Source of the DNA: JACCTU01 sp963737405
GTDB taxonomy: Bacteria; Actinomycetota; Thermoleophilia; Gaiellales; Gaiellaceae
Direction of reading: 5' to 3'
Assembly: GCA_963737405.1 (NCBI GenBank)
Contig: CAVTSL010000006.1
Span: 124,001-188,000 of the forward strand
DNA: 64,000 bases
A program made the position numbers and the translations under genes. Below, one piece after another: positions 44,751 through 54,844 of the stretch. Position 1 is the stretch's first letter, and each line of letters begins with the position of its first letter. The notes under the pieces are model-generated. The model had not been told where the DNA came from. It searched no databases and saw nothing but the letters and a program-made list of their open reading frames with translations.

Positions 44751-45779
44751 TTGGCCGAGCGCGTCCTCTCGGTTCGCGAGCTCAACCGAGCGCTGCTCGC
44801 CCGTCAGCTGCTGCTCGAGCGCGTGCAGCTCCCGCTCGCCCGCGTCCTCGAGCGGATCTGCGGCATCCAGAACCAGTACGCGCCGAACGGGTACGTCCGG
44901 CTGTGGTCGTGCGTCGAGGGATTCCGGCGCGAGGACCTGACGAAGGCGCTCGAGCGGCGAACGATCGTCCAGGGCACCCTGATGCGCGAGACGATCCACC
45001 TGGTTTCGCGGCGCGACTATCCGCTGTTCGCCGGTGCGATCAGGCGCTCGGGGCAGGAATGGCGGCTGCGGGTCGACAAGCGCACGGACGACCGCGAGGT
45101 CGCCGCGCTCGCATCGAGGCTCCGCAAGGAGCTCGCCGGCCGGACGATCTCCAGCGCCGAGCTCGACGCGTTCGTCGACGGGACGCCCGGAGTCGGCCAC
45201 TGGCTCAACATGGTGCGCGTCCCACCGGCCGGAACGTGGGAGCAGCGCCGGGCGCGCACGTACGGCCTCGCCGAGGAGTGGGTCGGGCCGCTCGCCGTGG
45301 ACGAGGACGCGGCGATGGAGCACCTCGTGCGCCGGTACCTCGCCGCGTTCGGGCCTGCCTCGCGCGACGACGCCGCGAAGTTCACGGGCATCCCGAAAAC
45401 GAGGCTGAAGGCCGTGCTCGAGCGGACGGCGCTCCGGCGCTTCGTCGACGAGGCGGGCAAGGAGCTGATCGACGTCCCGCGCGGACTGCTTCCCGACCCC
45501 GAGACACCGGCGCCGGTGCGGTTCCTGCCGACCTGGGACGCGACGCTCCTCGTGCACGCACGACGAACCGGGCTGCTCCCCGAGCCCTACCGCGAGCGCA
45601 TCTTCAACGTGCGCGCGCCGCACTCGTTCTCGACGTTCCTCGTCGACGGCAGGGTCGCGGGAACGTGGCGCTACGAGGACGGCCGGGTGCGGCTCGAGGC
45701 GTTCGAGCGCATCTCGCGGCCGGTCCGGCGCGAGCTCGACGACGAGGCCGAACGGCTCGCAGCGTTCCACGCCGAGTGA
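44751..45779 (+). CDS. Winged-helix DNA-binding protein of the DUF1006/AlkZ family
   Basis: The protein has 342 residues. It matches the HTH_42 family: ERICGIQNQYAPNGYVRLWS at the start, RETIHLVSRRDYPLF, a FGPASRDDAAKFTGIP helix-turn-helix segment and PTWDATLLVH. AlkZ from Streptomyces unhooks interstrand crosslinks as a DNA glycosylase with a QxQ-type motif (here QNQ in IQNQY). A DNA-repair glycosylase role is therefore likely but not certain. The TTG start at 44751 places this motif near the N-terminus. Confidence 0.72.
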   Translation: MAERVLSVRELNRALLARQLLLERVQLPLARVLERICGIQNQYAPNGYVRLWSCVEGFRREDLTKALERRTIVQGTLMRETIHLVSRRDYPLFAGAIRRSGQEWRLRVDKRTDDREVAALASRLRKELAGRTISSAELDAFVDGTPGVGHWLNMVRVPPAGTWEQRRARTYGLAEEWVGPLAVDEDAAMEHLVRRYLAAFGPASRDDAAKFTGIPKTRLKAVLERTALRRFVDEAGKELIDVPRGLLPDPETPAPVRFLPTWDATLLVHARRTGLLPEPYRERIFNVRAPHSFSTFLVDGRVAGTWRYEDGRVRLEAFERISRPVRRELDDEAERLAAFHAE

Positions 45780-45843
45780 CCCCTCACGGAGGGCGCCGCA
45801 GGAGCGTGCCGAACGGTACGCAAACGACTCGGGAGGTACAGGA

Positions 45844-46266
45844 ATGGCCGACTCCTCGGCACGCGCGCGGCCGGTGAACATGTGGACCGCGGGCCTCGTC
45901 GTGTTCGCCGGGTCGATGATGCTGATCGCCGGGATCTTTCACGCGATCTCGGGACTGTCCGCGATCTTCGACGACCAGTTCTTCGTCGTCGCGCGAAACT
46001 ACGCCTTCGACCTCGACACGACCGCCTGGGGCTGGCTCCACCTGATCCTCGGCATCGTGATCGCGTTCGCAGGCTGGGGGGTGTTCACGGGCGCCGCGTG
46101 GGCGCGCGCCGTCGGGATGATCCTCGCGATCCTCAGCGCGGTCGCGAACTTCTTCTTCATCCCGTACTACCCGGTCTGGGCGATCGTCATCATCGGCCTC
46201 GACATCCTGATCATCTGGGCGCTCACGGTCTGGGACCGCGGCGCGGCCCGCTCCGTGGGGATCTGA
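45844..46266 (+). CDS. Four-helix membrane protein (DUF7144-like)
   Basis: The protein has 140 residues. After a short hydrophilic N-terminus come four membrane helices (about 14-40, 58-80, 85-107 and 110-132). The LHLILGIVIAFAGWGVF, AWARAVGM and PYYPVWAIVIIGLDILIIWALTVW pieces match a family common in actinobacteria, with unknown function. The ATG follows GGGAGGTAC. It is the first of a run of membrane-protein genes that continues to 57.4 kb. Confidence 0.7.
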   Translation: MADSSARARPVNMWTAGLVVFAGSMMLIAGIFHAISGLSAIFDDQFFVVARNYAFDLDTTAWGWLHLILGIVIAFAGWGVFTGAAWARAVGMILAILSAVANFFFIPYYPVWAIVIIGLDILIIWALTVWDRGAARSVGI

Positions 46267-46327
46267 GCGGGCGACGCGGTGGGGGCGGTCGCCGCCTCCA
46301 CCGTCGCCCCCGACCGCGCGCTCTTGC

Positions 46328-47359
46328 ATGCTTGGCTTCGTGAGAGACAAGCGTCGCCTCCTCCGCCGCGCGGCCGGCGTCTTGGTCGTCGTCGTTTCGT
46401 TCGCCATCGTCCTCCCGCGGCTCGCCAACTACCGCGACGTGTGGGACGAGGTGAAGGACCTCGACGCGCAGGCGATCGTCGTGCTCGTCGTCGCGACGAT
46501 CGCGAACCTTGCGACGTTCGGACCACCCCTCATGTCGGTGCTGCCCGGGCTCGGGTACTGGCGCGCGTTCGTCGTCACGCAGGCATCGACCGCCTCGACG
46601 TACGTCGCCCCAGGTGGTGCGGCCGTCGGCATCGCCGCGATGCTCCTGCTCCTGCGGCGCTGGGGCTTCCGGACGTCGTCTGTCGGGCTCGCCGTCGCGC
46701 TCACAGGCCTCTGGAACCAGCTCGCGATGCTCGGGTTCCCCGCGGTGGCGCTCGCATTGCTCACCCTGACCGGCGGCACCAACACGCTCCTCCAGACCGT
46801 GGCGCTGATCGGGTTCTCGATCTTCGCGGCCGCGGTCGTCGCGTTCGCCGTCACGCTCGCGAGCGACCGCTTCGCGTATCGGATCGGCGGCGTCGTCCAC
46901 CGTCTCGCGCAGTGGGGCTACAGGGTCGCGAGGCGCGGCCAGGTCGGCTGGACCGCGGACGCGGTGGTCGAGTTCCGGGCTTCGACCGCGCACCTCCTCG
47001 CGCGGCGCTGGCACGTGCTCACGATCGCGACGCTCGCCGGACAGCTGACGGTGTTCGGGGTGCTGCTCGCCTCGCTGCGGACGCTCGGCGTCTCGGGGAG
47101 CGAGGTCAGCCTCATCGAGGCGTTCGCCGCGTGGTCGCTCATCCGGCTGCTCGGCTCGCTCCCGATCACGCCCGGCGGGATCGGCGTCGTGGAGGTCGGA
47201 CTGACGACGCTGCTCGTCGGCTTCGGGGGCCCTCGGGCAGAAGTGGTCGCGGCGGTGCTCGTCTATCGCTTCCTCACCGTCGTGCCGACGCTCGTCCTCG
47301 GGCTCGTGCTCGGGCCGACGGTCCGGCGGCGCGCGGCGCTCACCACCCCCGAGGGGTGA
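46328..47359 (+). CDS. Lysylphosphatidylglycerol-synthase-type flippase/membrane protein (UPF0104)
   Basis: The protein has 343 residues and about eight helices. The family signatures are PGLGYWRAFVVTQASTASTYVAPGGAAVG and SLPITPGGIGVVEVGLTTLL. The domain is that of the membrane half of MprF and of AglD-like proteins, without the catalytic lysyl-transfer domain. The gene may move a lipid or a glycolipid across the membrane. Its last bases form the TCACCC-type motif described at 47343. Confidence 0.78.
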   Translation: MLGFVRDKRRLLRRAAGVLVVVVSFAIVLPRLANYRDVWDEVKDLDAQAIVVLVVATIANLATFGPPLMSVLPGLGYWRAFVVTQASTASTYVAPGGAAVGIAAMLLLLRRWGFRTSSVGLAVALTGLWNQLAMLGFPAVALALLTLTGGTNTLLQTVALIGFSIFAAAVVAFAVTLASDRFAYRIGGVVHRLAQWGYRVARRGQVGWTADAVVEFRASTAHLLARRWHVLTIATLAGQLTVFGVLLASLRTLGVSGSEVSLIEAFAAWSLIRLLGSLPITPGGIGVVEVGLTTLLVGFGGPRAEVVAAVLVYRFLTVVPTLVLGLVLGPTVRRRAALTTPEG

Positions 47360-47372
47360 CGCTCCGTCACCC
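47343..47372. promoter_or_regulatory. cCACCC-N5-GGGTGA-N7-TCACCC motif, copy at the flippase 3' end
   Basis: cCACCC (47343-47348), five bases, GGGTGA (47354-47359, which includes the flippase stop codon) and TCACCC (47367-47372) reproduce the arrangement seen near 53.6 kb, including the seven-base gap. The site lies in coding sequence and no convincing gene follows, so this copy may be fortuitous. The stretch 47373-47666 contains only the hairpin at 47496. Confidence 0.35.
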
Positions 47373-47495
47373 GCGCCGTACGGAGGATCGAGGACGTGGT
47401 GTTCGATTGCGACGCGACCGGGCTTCGCACGTGCTCGGTCACGTGTCGCAGGGCATCGGGTGGGCGGCGGTCCGTCCGCTCGATCGCGGCTCACG

Positions 47496-47520
47496 CGCGC
47501 CGGACCTCGGGTCCGGCGCG
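47496..47520. terminator. Bidirectional GC-rich terminator hairpin
   Basis: Perfect 11-base arms (CGCGCCGGACC and its complement) surround a TCG loop, between the convergent flippase and YihY genes. There is no T run, as at 23506. Confidence 0.65.
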
Positions 47521-47666
47521 CTGGGGGTCGCCGTCTCCGACCACCGGTGGCACGTCCGCTCGATCGGCGTGATCGAGACTCCGTTCGGCGCTCGGGCGTT
47601 ACGGCGGCCCGGCGACACGCCGGCGGCCACGATCACGCCGATCGGAGCGGATCGATCGAGCGCGCC

Positions 47667-48523
47667 TCACTCCACGGCGGTGTCCGAGTCCGCGACGATC
47701 TCCGCGCCGACGAGCATCGCGACTGCGCCCGCGTAGACGACGAGCAGGAAGCCGAGGAGCGCCGCGAGCGACCCGTAGATCGACGGCGAGCTCGCCCGAC
47801 CAGCTGAGGTACCAGCCGTACGCCACCGTCGCGACCTGGAACCCGATCGCACCGACGGCGGCTCCCGCGGCGATCGACCGCCAGCGCGGCCGCACCGGTG
47901 GCGCCACGCGGTAGAGCGCGGCGAAGCACAGGAATGCGAGCGCCAGGGAAGACGCGACGCCGAACACCTCGCCCGAGAAGCTCCCGGCGCGAGTCAGACC
48001 GACCGCGTCGCCGGCGTCTCCGCCCAGCTGCGCGACCGACTCGGCAAGGATCCCGAGCCCGAACGCGGCGGCCGCGACGATCCCGACCGCGAGCACGAGC
48101 GCGGTGTCGATGAGCTTTCCCCGGATGAACGGCCTCCGGGGCGCCGTCGCCCAGATCGCCTGGAACGCGATCCGGATCGACCCCATCATCGAGCTCGCTG
48201 CCCAGAGCAGGCCGCGCGAGCGCGAGCAACCCCGTGACCGACGGTGTGAGCCCGGCGGTCTCGTCGAGCACGTGGCCGACGCTGTCCTCGAGACTGGACG
48301 CGCCGAGCAGCTCGCCCACGACCCAGTCGACGATGCGCTGGGACGCGCTGTCCGGCAGCACGAGGTCGAGCACCGAGACCGTCAACGCGACGAGCGGGAC
48401 GAGCGAGAAGAGCACTCGGAACGCGATCGCGGCCGCCTGCTGGCTGAGTCCGTGCAGGCCGTAGCCCCGGGCCGCCGCGACGACGACGCGTCGGATCTCG
48501 GTGAGCGCGTTCGGTGGAGTCAC
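47667..48523 (-). CDS. YihY/BrkB-type membrane protein (two frame changes)
   Basis: Three reading frames in a row together give a YihY (virulence factor BrkB) protein of about 285 residues with six helices. The N-terminal part has HGLSQQAAAIAFRVLFSLVPL and is followed, after a break near 48210-48216, by SSMMGSIRIAFQAIW to SFSGEVFGVASS. After a second break near 47785-47793 the C-terminal PSIYGSLAALLGFLLVVY carries on to the end. The family was misnamed RNase BN; its role is unknown. With two indels, the sequence as read cannot make an intact product. Confidence 0.7.
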
Positions 48524-48579
48524 GCGGTGATGATCGCTTAGCGGTTGTCCTCGCGGCCCGCCGGTGCGAACCTGTGTGC

Positions 48580-49653
48580 ATGGCGCAGGCGACGAACGCG
48601 CGGGATGTCGCGCTCGGCCTCACGGCGACGGGTGCGCGCGTCGGCATCGCCGTCGGCCGAGCCGCGCTGCTTCCCGCGCGCGTCGTCGCGCGTGCGCCTC
48701 TCGTCCGCTCCGTCATCGCGCGGACCGAAGAGCAGCTCGCGTTGGAGGGTGCCGACCTCCGCGCCCGCGGTCGCAGCGAGCTCGAGGCAGCGGCCAACGA
48801 GATCGTTGCGAGTCCGGAGGTCGAACGCACCGTCGATGCGGCGCTCGCAAGCCCGCTGCCCGACGCCGTCGCGCGGTCGATCGTGACGCATCGCGTCGCG
48901 GAGCGCGTCGTCGAGGAGATCACGTCGAGCCCGGAGTTCCAGGAGGCGATCGACCGAGCGCTCGCGAGCCGGATGACCGCCGACATCACCGACCGCGCGC
49001 TGCACAGCGACGAGGTCCAGCACGCGGTCGAGGAGATCGCCGCGAGCCCCGCCGTTCGCGCGGCGCTGACGCGCCAGACGACGACGCTCGCCGACGAGGT
49101 CGTCGACGCGGCCCGTCGGCGAACGGCGGCGTTGGACGACGCCGTACAGCGGAAGCTCGGACGTGAGCCCGCGGCCGGTTACGGCGGACTGCTCTCGAGG
49201 TCGGCCGCGTTCGGCATCGACCTCGGGATCGCGCTCGCACTGTTCCTCGCCGGCGCAGCGCTCGCGGCGCTCGCGTCGTCGCTCGTCGGAGATCTTGGAT
49301 GGTTCGGGGGCGTCCTCGCCGGTTTGTGGTGGACGCTCGTCGTCGGCGGCTACTTCGTCGTTTTCTGGACGCTCACGGGGCAGACGCCGGCGATGCGCCT
49401 GATGCGGATGCGCGTCGTCGATGCGCAGGGCGAGTCGCCCGGCTTCGGCCGCTCGATCGTTCGGTTCGTCGGGATCCTGCTTGCGATCATCCCCTTGTTC
49501 GCCGGCTTCTTGCCGATGCTCTTCGACCGGCGCCGTCGCGGCCTGCAGGACTACCTCGCGGGCACGACAGTCGTTCGTCTGGACGGGAGCCCGGAGCCCG
49601 CCGAGGTGCTAGTCCTCGCGCACGACGCAGCGAAACCCGATGTGGCCGGTTGA
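48580..49653 (+). CDS. RDD family membrane protein with a long charged N-terminal region
   Basis: The protein has 357 residues. The first 190 residues are helical, with repeating hydrophilic segments (SPEVERTVDAAL, SPEFQEAIDRAL, ALHSDEVQHAVEEIAASPAV) that may form a coiled-coil array. The RDD domain (about 200-345) has three helices and the family Arg-Asp pairs (MRLMRMRVVDAQGESPGF, DRRRRGLQDY). RDD proteins are thought to be Na+/H+ antiporters or lipid-related membrane proteins. The ATG at 48580 is chosen over an upstream start. The 3' end overlaps the FGE gene tail-to-tail by 45 bases. Confidence 0.75.
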   Translation: MAQATNARDVALGLTATGARVGIAVGRAALLPARVVARAPLVRSVIARTEEQLALEGADLRARGRSELEAAANEIVASPEVERTVDAALASPLPDAVARSIVTHRVAERVVEEITSSPEFQEAIDRALASRMTADITDRALHSDEVQHAVEEIAASPAVRAALTRQTTTLADEVVDAARRRTAALDDAVQRKLGREPAAGYGGLLSRSAAFGIDLGIALALFLAGAALAALASSLVGDLGWFGGVLAGLWWTLVVGGYFVVFWTLTGQTPAMRLMRMRVVDAQGESPGFGRSIVRFVGILLAIIPLFAGFLPMLFDRRRRGLQDYLAGTTVVRLDGSPEPAEVLVLAHDAAKPDVAG

Positions 49654-50515
49654 CGTGTCGACGGCCTCGCCCTGGCGGGCGGCCGGCCGGTAGCGCAGGC
49701 AGTAGCTCGGCGCGCACAGGTGCGAGCCGCCCTTGATCACGCGTCGCGGGATCGCCTCCGCGAGCTGCGGTGACGTCACGCGCGGGTTGCGCGGAACGCA
49801 GCACGGCCGCTCGACCTCGTCGGGATGGCTCATCGTGAAGAAGTCGGTCGTCCACTCCCAGACGTTGCCGCACACGTCGTAGAGCCCGTAGCCGTTCGGC
49901 GCGAAGCTCTTCACCGGCGACGTCCCCTCGAAGCCGTCCTCCTTCGAGTTGTGCCACGGGAACTCGCCCTGCCAGGTGTTCGCCATGCGCGCTCCGTTCG
50001 GGACCTCGTCGTCGCCCCACGCGAAGCGCGCGCCGTCGAGGCCGCCGCGCGCCGCGTACTCCCACTCCGCCTCCGTCGGCAGCGACTTGCCCGCCCACGC
50101 CGCGTACGCCTCGGCATCCTCGTAGGCGACCTGCACGACGGGGTGGCGGTCGCGCCCGTTGATGGTCGTTCCGGCCCCGCCGGGCTTCTTCCAGAAAGCG
50201 CCGGGGACGTACTCCCACCAGTTGCGAAAGTCGTCGAGGCTCACCGGCCCCGCCGACTTCCGGAAGACGAGCGAGCCGGGCACGAGCAGCTCCGGATCGG
50301 CGTCGGGATAGTCGGCGGGATCGAGCGGGCGCTCGGCGACGGTCGTGTATCCGGCTGTCGCGCACGAAGCGGCGGAAGTCGGCCGCCGTCACGGGATGCT
50401 CGTCGATCCAGAAGCCGTCGACGGTCACGCGGTGAACGGGCCGCTCCTCGGGATAGAACTCGTCGGAGCCCATCGCGAACGTGCCCCCCTCGATGCGGAC
50501 CATGCCCTCAGGCAT
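49609..50515 (-). CDS. Formylglycine-generating enzyme (SUMF1/FGE type, frameshifted)
   Basis: The N-terminal part begins MVRIEGGTFAMGSDEFYPEERPVHRV. Motifs of the FGE core follow in the second frame: EAEWEYAARGG, VGNVWEWT-like CGNVWEWTTDFF, and the active-site pair IKGGSHLCAPSYCLRYR. The frame changes near 50355-50360 (after RRFVRDS, continuing GYTTVAERPL). One extra base is the likely cause, giving about 301 residues. FGE converts the CxPSR cysteine of sulfatases to formylglycine. Its likely client, the sulfatase at 7.5-9.2 kb, has the motif. The ATG overlaps the VOC gene by eight bases. Confidence 0.82.
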
Positions 50516-50831
50516 CGGCGAAGAATTTGAGCGTGTTGCCGTCCGGGTCGACGAAGATCGCGCAACGCGGCGCGCCTGGTTCGTCCTCGACGCGATCAGG
50601 CGTCGACCTGAGCTTGTCGAGGTCGCGAACGGCGACCGTGACGAGGCTCTTCCCCGCGCGCTCGGTGTCGGTGACCACGTAGAACGAGGCGGAGTCCATC
50701 AGCCGCCAGACCGCCTCGCCTTCTTTCGGGATCATCGTCGGCGGGCCGCCGAAGAGCCGCTCGTACCACGCGAGGGCGATCTCGTAGTCGGAGACGGCGA
50801 CCCCGGCGAAGAGATGCGTGACGCCGGTCAG
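50508..50831 (-). CDS. VOC/glyoxalase-fold protein with an unusual start
   Basis: The protein has 107 residues. The VOC half-repeat pattern is FAGVAVSDYEIALAWYERLFG, then a metal-ligand-type VDPDGNTLKFF near the end. Enzyme activity cannot be told; many such proteins are dioxygenases, isomerases or binding proteins. No ATG, GTG or TTG lies at the correct position; the only in-frame option at the junction is CTG at 50831, overlapping the regulator stop as CTGA. It lies between a LuxR regulator and FGE in one transcript. Confidence 0.65.
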   Translation of the reverse strand: MTGVTHLFAGVAVSDYEIALAWYERLFGGPPTMIPKEGEAVWRLMDSASFYVVTDTERAGKSLVTVAVRDLDKLRSTPDRVEDEPGAPRCAIFVDPDGNTLKFFADA

Positions 50832-53469
50832 AGGAGATCGAGGCGGCGGGCGCGCTCGACGGCGTCGCGGCGCCGGGTCGTGCCGAGCTTGCGGTAGATG
50901 CTCTTCAGGTGCGTCTTCACGGTGTTCACCGAGAGGAAGAGCTCCGAGGCGATCTCCGCATTCGACATCATCGTCGGGAGGTACCGCAGCACCGCCCGCT
51001 CGCGCTCGCTGAGCGGCTCGAGCAGCTGCGGCTTCGTCAGGTCGACGCTTCCCGCGCGTCGCTCGAGCGCCGCGATCAGCTCGGCGACGAGCGCGCGCTG
51101 GTCCGTCCCGTGACGGATCTGGTCGACGAGCAGCGTGCGCACCGTCGGCCCTCCGTCGACGAACGCGCGGCGATAGCTGTTCGGTGCGGCGAGCGTGAGC
51201 GCGTTCCTGAACGCGACGTCGGCGCCGGCCGAATCGTTGAGCTCGTGGCGCGCGACCGCTTCGAGAACGCCGGCCTCGACGCGGGCGGGCACGCCGTCGC
51301 CGCCGAGGCCGTCGGCTCCCGCCTCGAGCTCGGCGAGCGCCTCCGCCGGCGCGCCGCGCGCGAGCAGCAGGCGCGCGCGCACGAGCGCATCTTCGGAGTT
51401 TCCGTCGAGCGAGTCGAGGGCGTCGTCGAAGTCGCCGCGGGCAGCGAGGACGCGCGACTCCGCGGTCGCGAGGAGGGCCGTCAGGTAGATCGGCGGCGTC
51501 CACCCGCGGAGGTCCGAGCGCACCGCGCGCAGGAGCCTCAGACCCTTCGCGGCACCGGCCGTTCCCTCCGCCGAAAGCACGAGCGCCTGGAGCACGGCGG
51601 CGCCGACCTTGCCCGTCCGGTCGCCCCAGGCTCGCGCGACGGAGTCGGCGCGCGCGAGGTATGCGCTCGCCGTCGCGAGGTCGTCCCACTGGTAGTACGC
51701 CCAGCCGAGCGCGAGGTGCGCGCCGAGTCCCTGCATCAGATCGAGCCAGCCGCGGCGCTCGGCGAACTCGACCGCCTCGCCCGCGACCTCGGCGGCGCGA
51801 CGAAGCCGGCCGCGGCTGCACTCGAGCACCGCCAGCTGGCTCAGGCAGTTCAGCGCGATCTGGTCGAGCGGCACGTCCATCGCGATGCCGAGCGCTTCCT
51901 GGAGGTACAGCTCCGCATCGGCAAAGTCGCCGAGCGCGACCGCCGCGGTGCCGAGGTTCATCAGGCCGATCGCTCGCTGGGCGCGGGCTCGCTCGGCTAC
52001 GGCAAAGCGGCCGCCCGGCGGGGCCGAGATCAGCTCGACCGCGAGCGACGCCGCGCGCTCGAAGTCGCCGTCGAGCCGCGCACGCGTCATCGCGAAGGTC
52101 AGGGCCAACGCTTCGAGCGGCTCGCGTCGCTCGTCGGGAAGCTCGTCGAGCAGTCGCTCGCCGATGGCGAACAGCCGCTCCGCCTCGGGTCGATCGCCGT
52201 TGAGGATGAAGACCGAGCCGACGCGCATCGCGAGGCCCGGATGCGACTCCATCGCTGCGTCGGGAACCGCGAGCAATGCATCGCGGATGCGCGGCGTCGC
52301 CGCGAAGACGACAACGTGCCAGGCATCTGCGGTGAGCTCGTCGGCGAGGTCCCAGTCCTCCCCCGACAGCGCGTGGCGGAACGCCGTGAGCGGGTCTCCG
52401 TGCGCCCAGTGCCAGCGCGCGCACCGCTTGTGCAGCGTCGCGAGCTCGTTCTGCCGCACGCGCCCGACTTCGGCTCGCAGGAAGTCGCGAAGCAGCGCGT
52501 GGTAGCGATAGACACCGCCGCGCTCGTCGTGCCCGAGACGAGGAAGTTCTCGGACTCGAGCTCGGCGAGGATGCGGCCGGCACCCGGGTGCCCCGAGAGG
52601 AGCTGCGCGAGGTCGTCGGTCAGCGAGTCCGCGATGCACGTGCGCAGCAGGAACTCACGACGCCGGTCGGTCTGCCGCTCGAGGATCTCGCGCAGCAGAT
52701 AGTCGGCCACCGCGCGCTCGTCGCCCGCGAAGCGATCGATGAACGGACCCGGCTCGGGCTCGCGCTCGAGCGAGAGCGCGGCGAGCCGCAGGCCCGCGGC
52801 CCAGCCCTCCGTTCGCGCGTGCAGCACGTCGATCTGGGCGGCGCCGAGGTCGGCGTCCCCGAGAAGCTCGGCGCACTCGTCGCGCGTGAACGCGAGGTCG
52901 GCCGCGCGGATCTCCGTGAGACCTCCGTTGAGCCGGACACGGTGCAGGCCGAGCAGCGGGTCGGCGCGAGTCGCAACGATGAAGCGAATCGAGCACGGCG
53001 CGTGCGAGAGCAGCGTCTCGAGCTCCCGCAGGACGATCGGGCTCTCGAGCTCCTGGACGTCGTCGAGCACGAGCACGACCGGCGTCGTTCGCTCGCCGAG
53101 CCGTTCCGCCAGCCGGACGACCGGGTCGTCCGTGCCGGAGTCCGCCGTGAGCGCGCCGCTCCGCTCGAGCGCGAGCTCCATCCCGAGCCAGAGCTGCGGG
53201 CTCCAGTTGTCGTCCCGATCGAACGTCAACCACGCGACGTCCTCGCGCTCGCGCGCCCACGAGGCGAGGAGCACCGACTTCCCCGTGCCGGCGTGCGCGG
53301 AGAGGAGCGTGACAGGCCCCTCGACGCCCGTCGACACCAGGTCGAGCAGCCGTGGGCGCGGAACGTACCCCTTGGGGAGCGCAGGGGCCGTCAGCTTCGT
53401 GGAGAGAATGGCCTTCGGCGTCCTGCGGTGGGCCGCATCACCACGGTGCGGGGTCTCGGCGCGTGTCAC
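50828..53469 (-). CDS. MalT-type LuxR family regulator with ATPase domain (frameshifted)
   Basis: The protein has about 880 residues. The N-terminus has STKLTAPALPKGYVPRPRL followed by a STAND ATPase with Walker A SAHAGTGKSVL and Walker B VVLVLDDVQ. A helical repeat region (TPR-like) follows, and the C-terminal LuxR HTH (LSERERAVLRYLPTMMSNAEIASELFLSVNTVKTHL) is at the end. The frame changes near 52535-52545, in a G run. Such proteins oligomerise with ATP and an inducer and activate promoters. The GTG at 53469 follows CGGAG; TTG at 53499 is an alternative. Confidence 0.82.
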
Positions 53470-53592
53470 CGATTGGCTCCGTTCCAGTGGTCGGGACAAG
53501 AGACTAGCCCGCGCAGGGTGATTGGTAAAGCGCGTTCACCATTCTGCAAAGTCATGCCTGTGCAACTTCTGTCCAGCGCGTATGCGCCGGTC

Positions 53593-53623
53593 ATCACCCA
53601 AGCTGGGTGATGGCACGTCACCC
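53593..53623. promoter_or_regulatory. TCACCC-N5-GGGTGA-N7-TCACCC operator, copy a
   Basis: Arms TCACCC (53594-53599) and GGGTGA (53605-53610), within a longer perfect palindrome ATCACCCA/TGGGTGAT, are followed by TCACCC at 53618-53623. The site lies between the divergent MalT-type regulator gene and the membrane protein at 53688. The 218-bp gap holds no other feature I can recognise. Confidence 0.65.
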
Positions 53624-53687
53624 CAGGTGTGCTGAACCTATCGCGTGGCGCAGAACACCGGACGCTGCGACCGCTTCGCGCGGTCGG

Positions 53688-54840
53688 ATGATCGCGGCAC
53701 GGACGCTCGTCATCCTCGGCGGGCTGTTCGTCGTGCTGAGCCTGATCGCCGGCTACATCCGGTTCCAGGCGCTCGACAACAGCAGCGTCCGGACCACGGC
53801 CGACCAGCTGATCGCCGACGACGAGGTGCGGAACCAGATCGCGCTCACGCTCGTCGACCAGCTCTATGCGAACGTCGACGTCGCCGCCGCGCTCGAGCAG
53901 CAGCTGCCGACGGATCAGCAGAGGCTCGCAGGCCTGATTGCCTCGGGGCTCCGTGAGTTCTCGGACCGCGCGGCGCAGCGCCTGCTCGAGCGACCGGAAG
54001 CGCAGGCGGCCTGGGTGAACACGATCGCCTTCTCGCACCAGCAGCTGCTGAACGTGCTCGATGACGACGTGCGGGGGACGACCACCGAGAACGGCGCGGT
54101 CTTCCTCGACCTGAGACCGCTGATCATCCAGCTCGGGGAGCGCGTCCCGCTCGTTGCCCGCATCGCGCAGCAGCTCCCGAACGACTCCGGCCGCATCAAG
54201 ATCATCGAGGCCGACCAGCTCGAGACCGCGCAGGATCTGACCCAGCTGATGAAGACGCTCGGCATGTGGCTCTGGGTCGTCCCGGTCCTGCTCTGGGCAG
54301 CCGCCCTCGCGCTTGCGCGAGGCCGCCGGCGCGCGATTCTCCGTTTCGTCGCGTTCACGTCGATCCTCGCCGGGCTCCTCGTCCTCGTCGTCCGCCACCT
54401 CGGCGGCGGATACGTCGTCGACGCGCTCGCGAAGACCGAGTCGGTCAAGCCCGCGGCGCAGGACGCGTGGGACATCGTCACGCAGCAGCTCGCCGACGGC
54501 GGCTGGACGCTGATCGGGCTCGGCGCGATCGTGCTCTTCGCGAGCTGGCTCGCAGGTGAGGGCCGGATCGCCACTTCCGTTCGCACCGAGCTCGCTCCCT
54601 ACATCGCCCGCTGGGAGATCTCCTACGGAGTTGCGGCCGCACTCTTCCTGCTGCTCCTGCTCTGGGCGCCGACGGTGCAGACGACACGCGGTTCCGCTCA
54701 TGCTCGCCGCGGCGATCGTGCTCGCGTTCGGCGTCGAGCTCCTGCGCCGGCAGGTGCTGCGCGAGCACCCGGATGCCGGGAGCGTCGAGCTCGGGACGCA
54801 CACGCGCGAGCGTTTCTCGCGCGGCCGCTCCGGCAGTTGA
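53688..54840 (+). CDS. Membrane protein with large extracytoplasmic loop (frameshifted)
   Basis: The protein has about 383 residues. An N-terminal helix (about 4-24) is followed by a loop of about 150 residues rich in Gln and acidic residues. Four more helices follow, then a short charged tail in the second frame. The frame changes near 54690-54695 (after PTVQTTR), continuing VPLMLAAAIVLAFGVELLRRQ to a stop at 54840. One extra base explains it. The ATG at 53688 places a signal-anchor helix first. It probably heads an operon with the MBL hydrolase and K+ channel. Function unknown. Confidence 0.65.
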
Positions 54841-54844
54841 GCAC

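Noticed and set aside
47396..47736. Possible genes in the gap after the flippase (a GTG frame at 47396 and a longer frame to 47736)
   Set aside because: Composition is Arg/Ser/Gly-rich as in non-coding frames, the region contains a terminator hairpin, and the longer frame runs antisense into the YihY gene.
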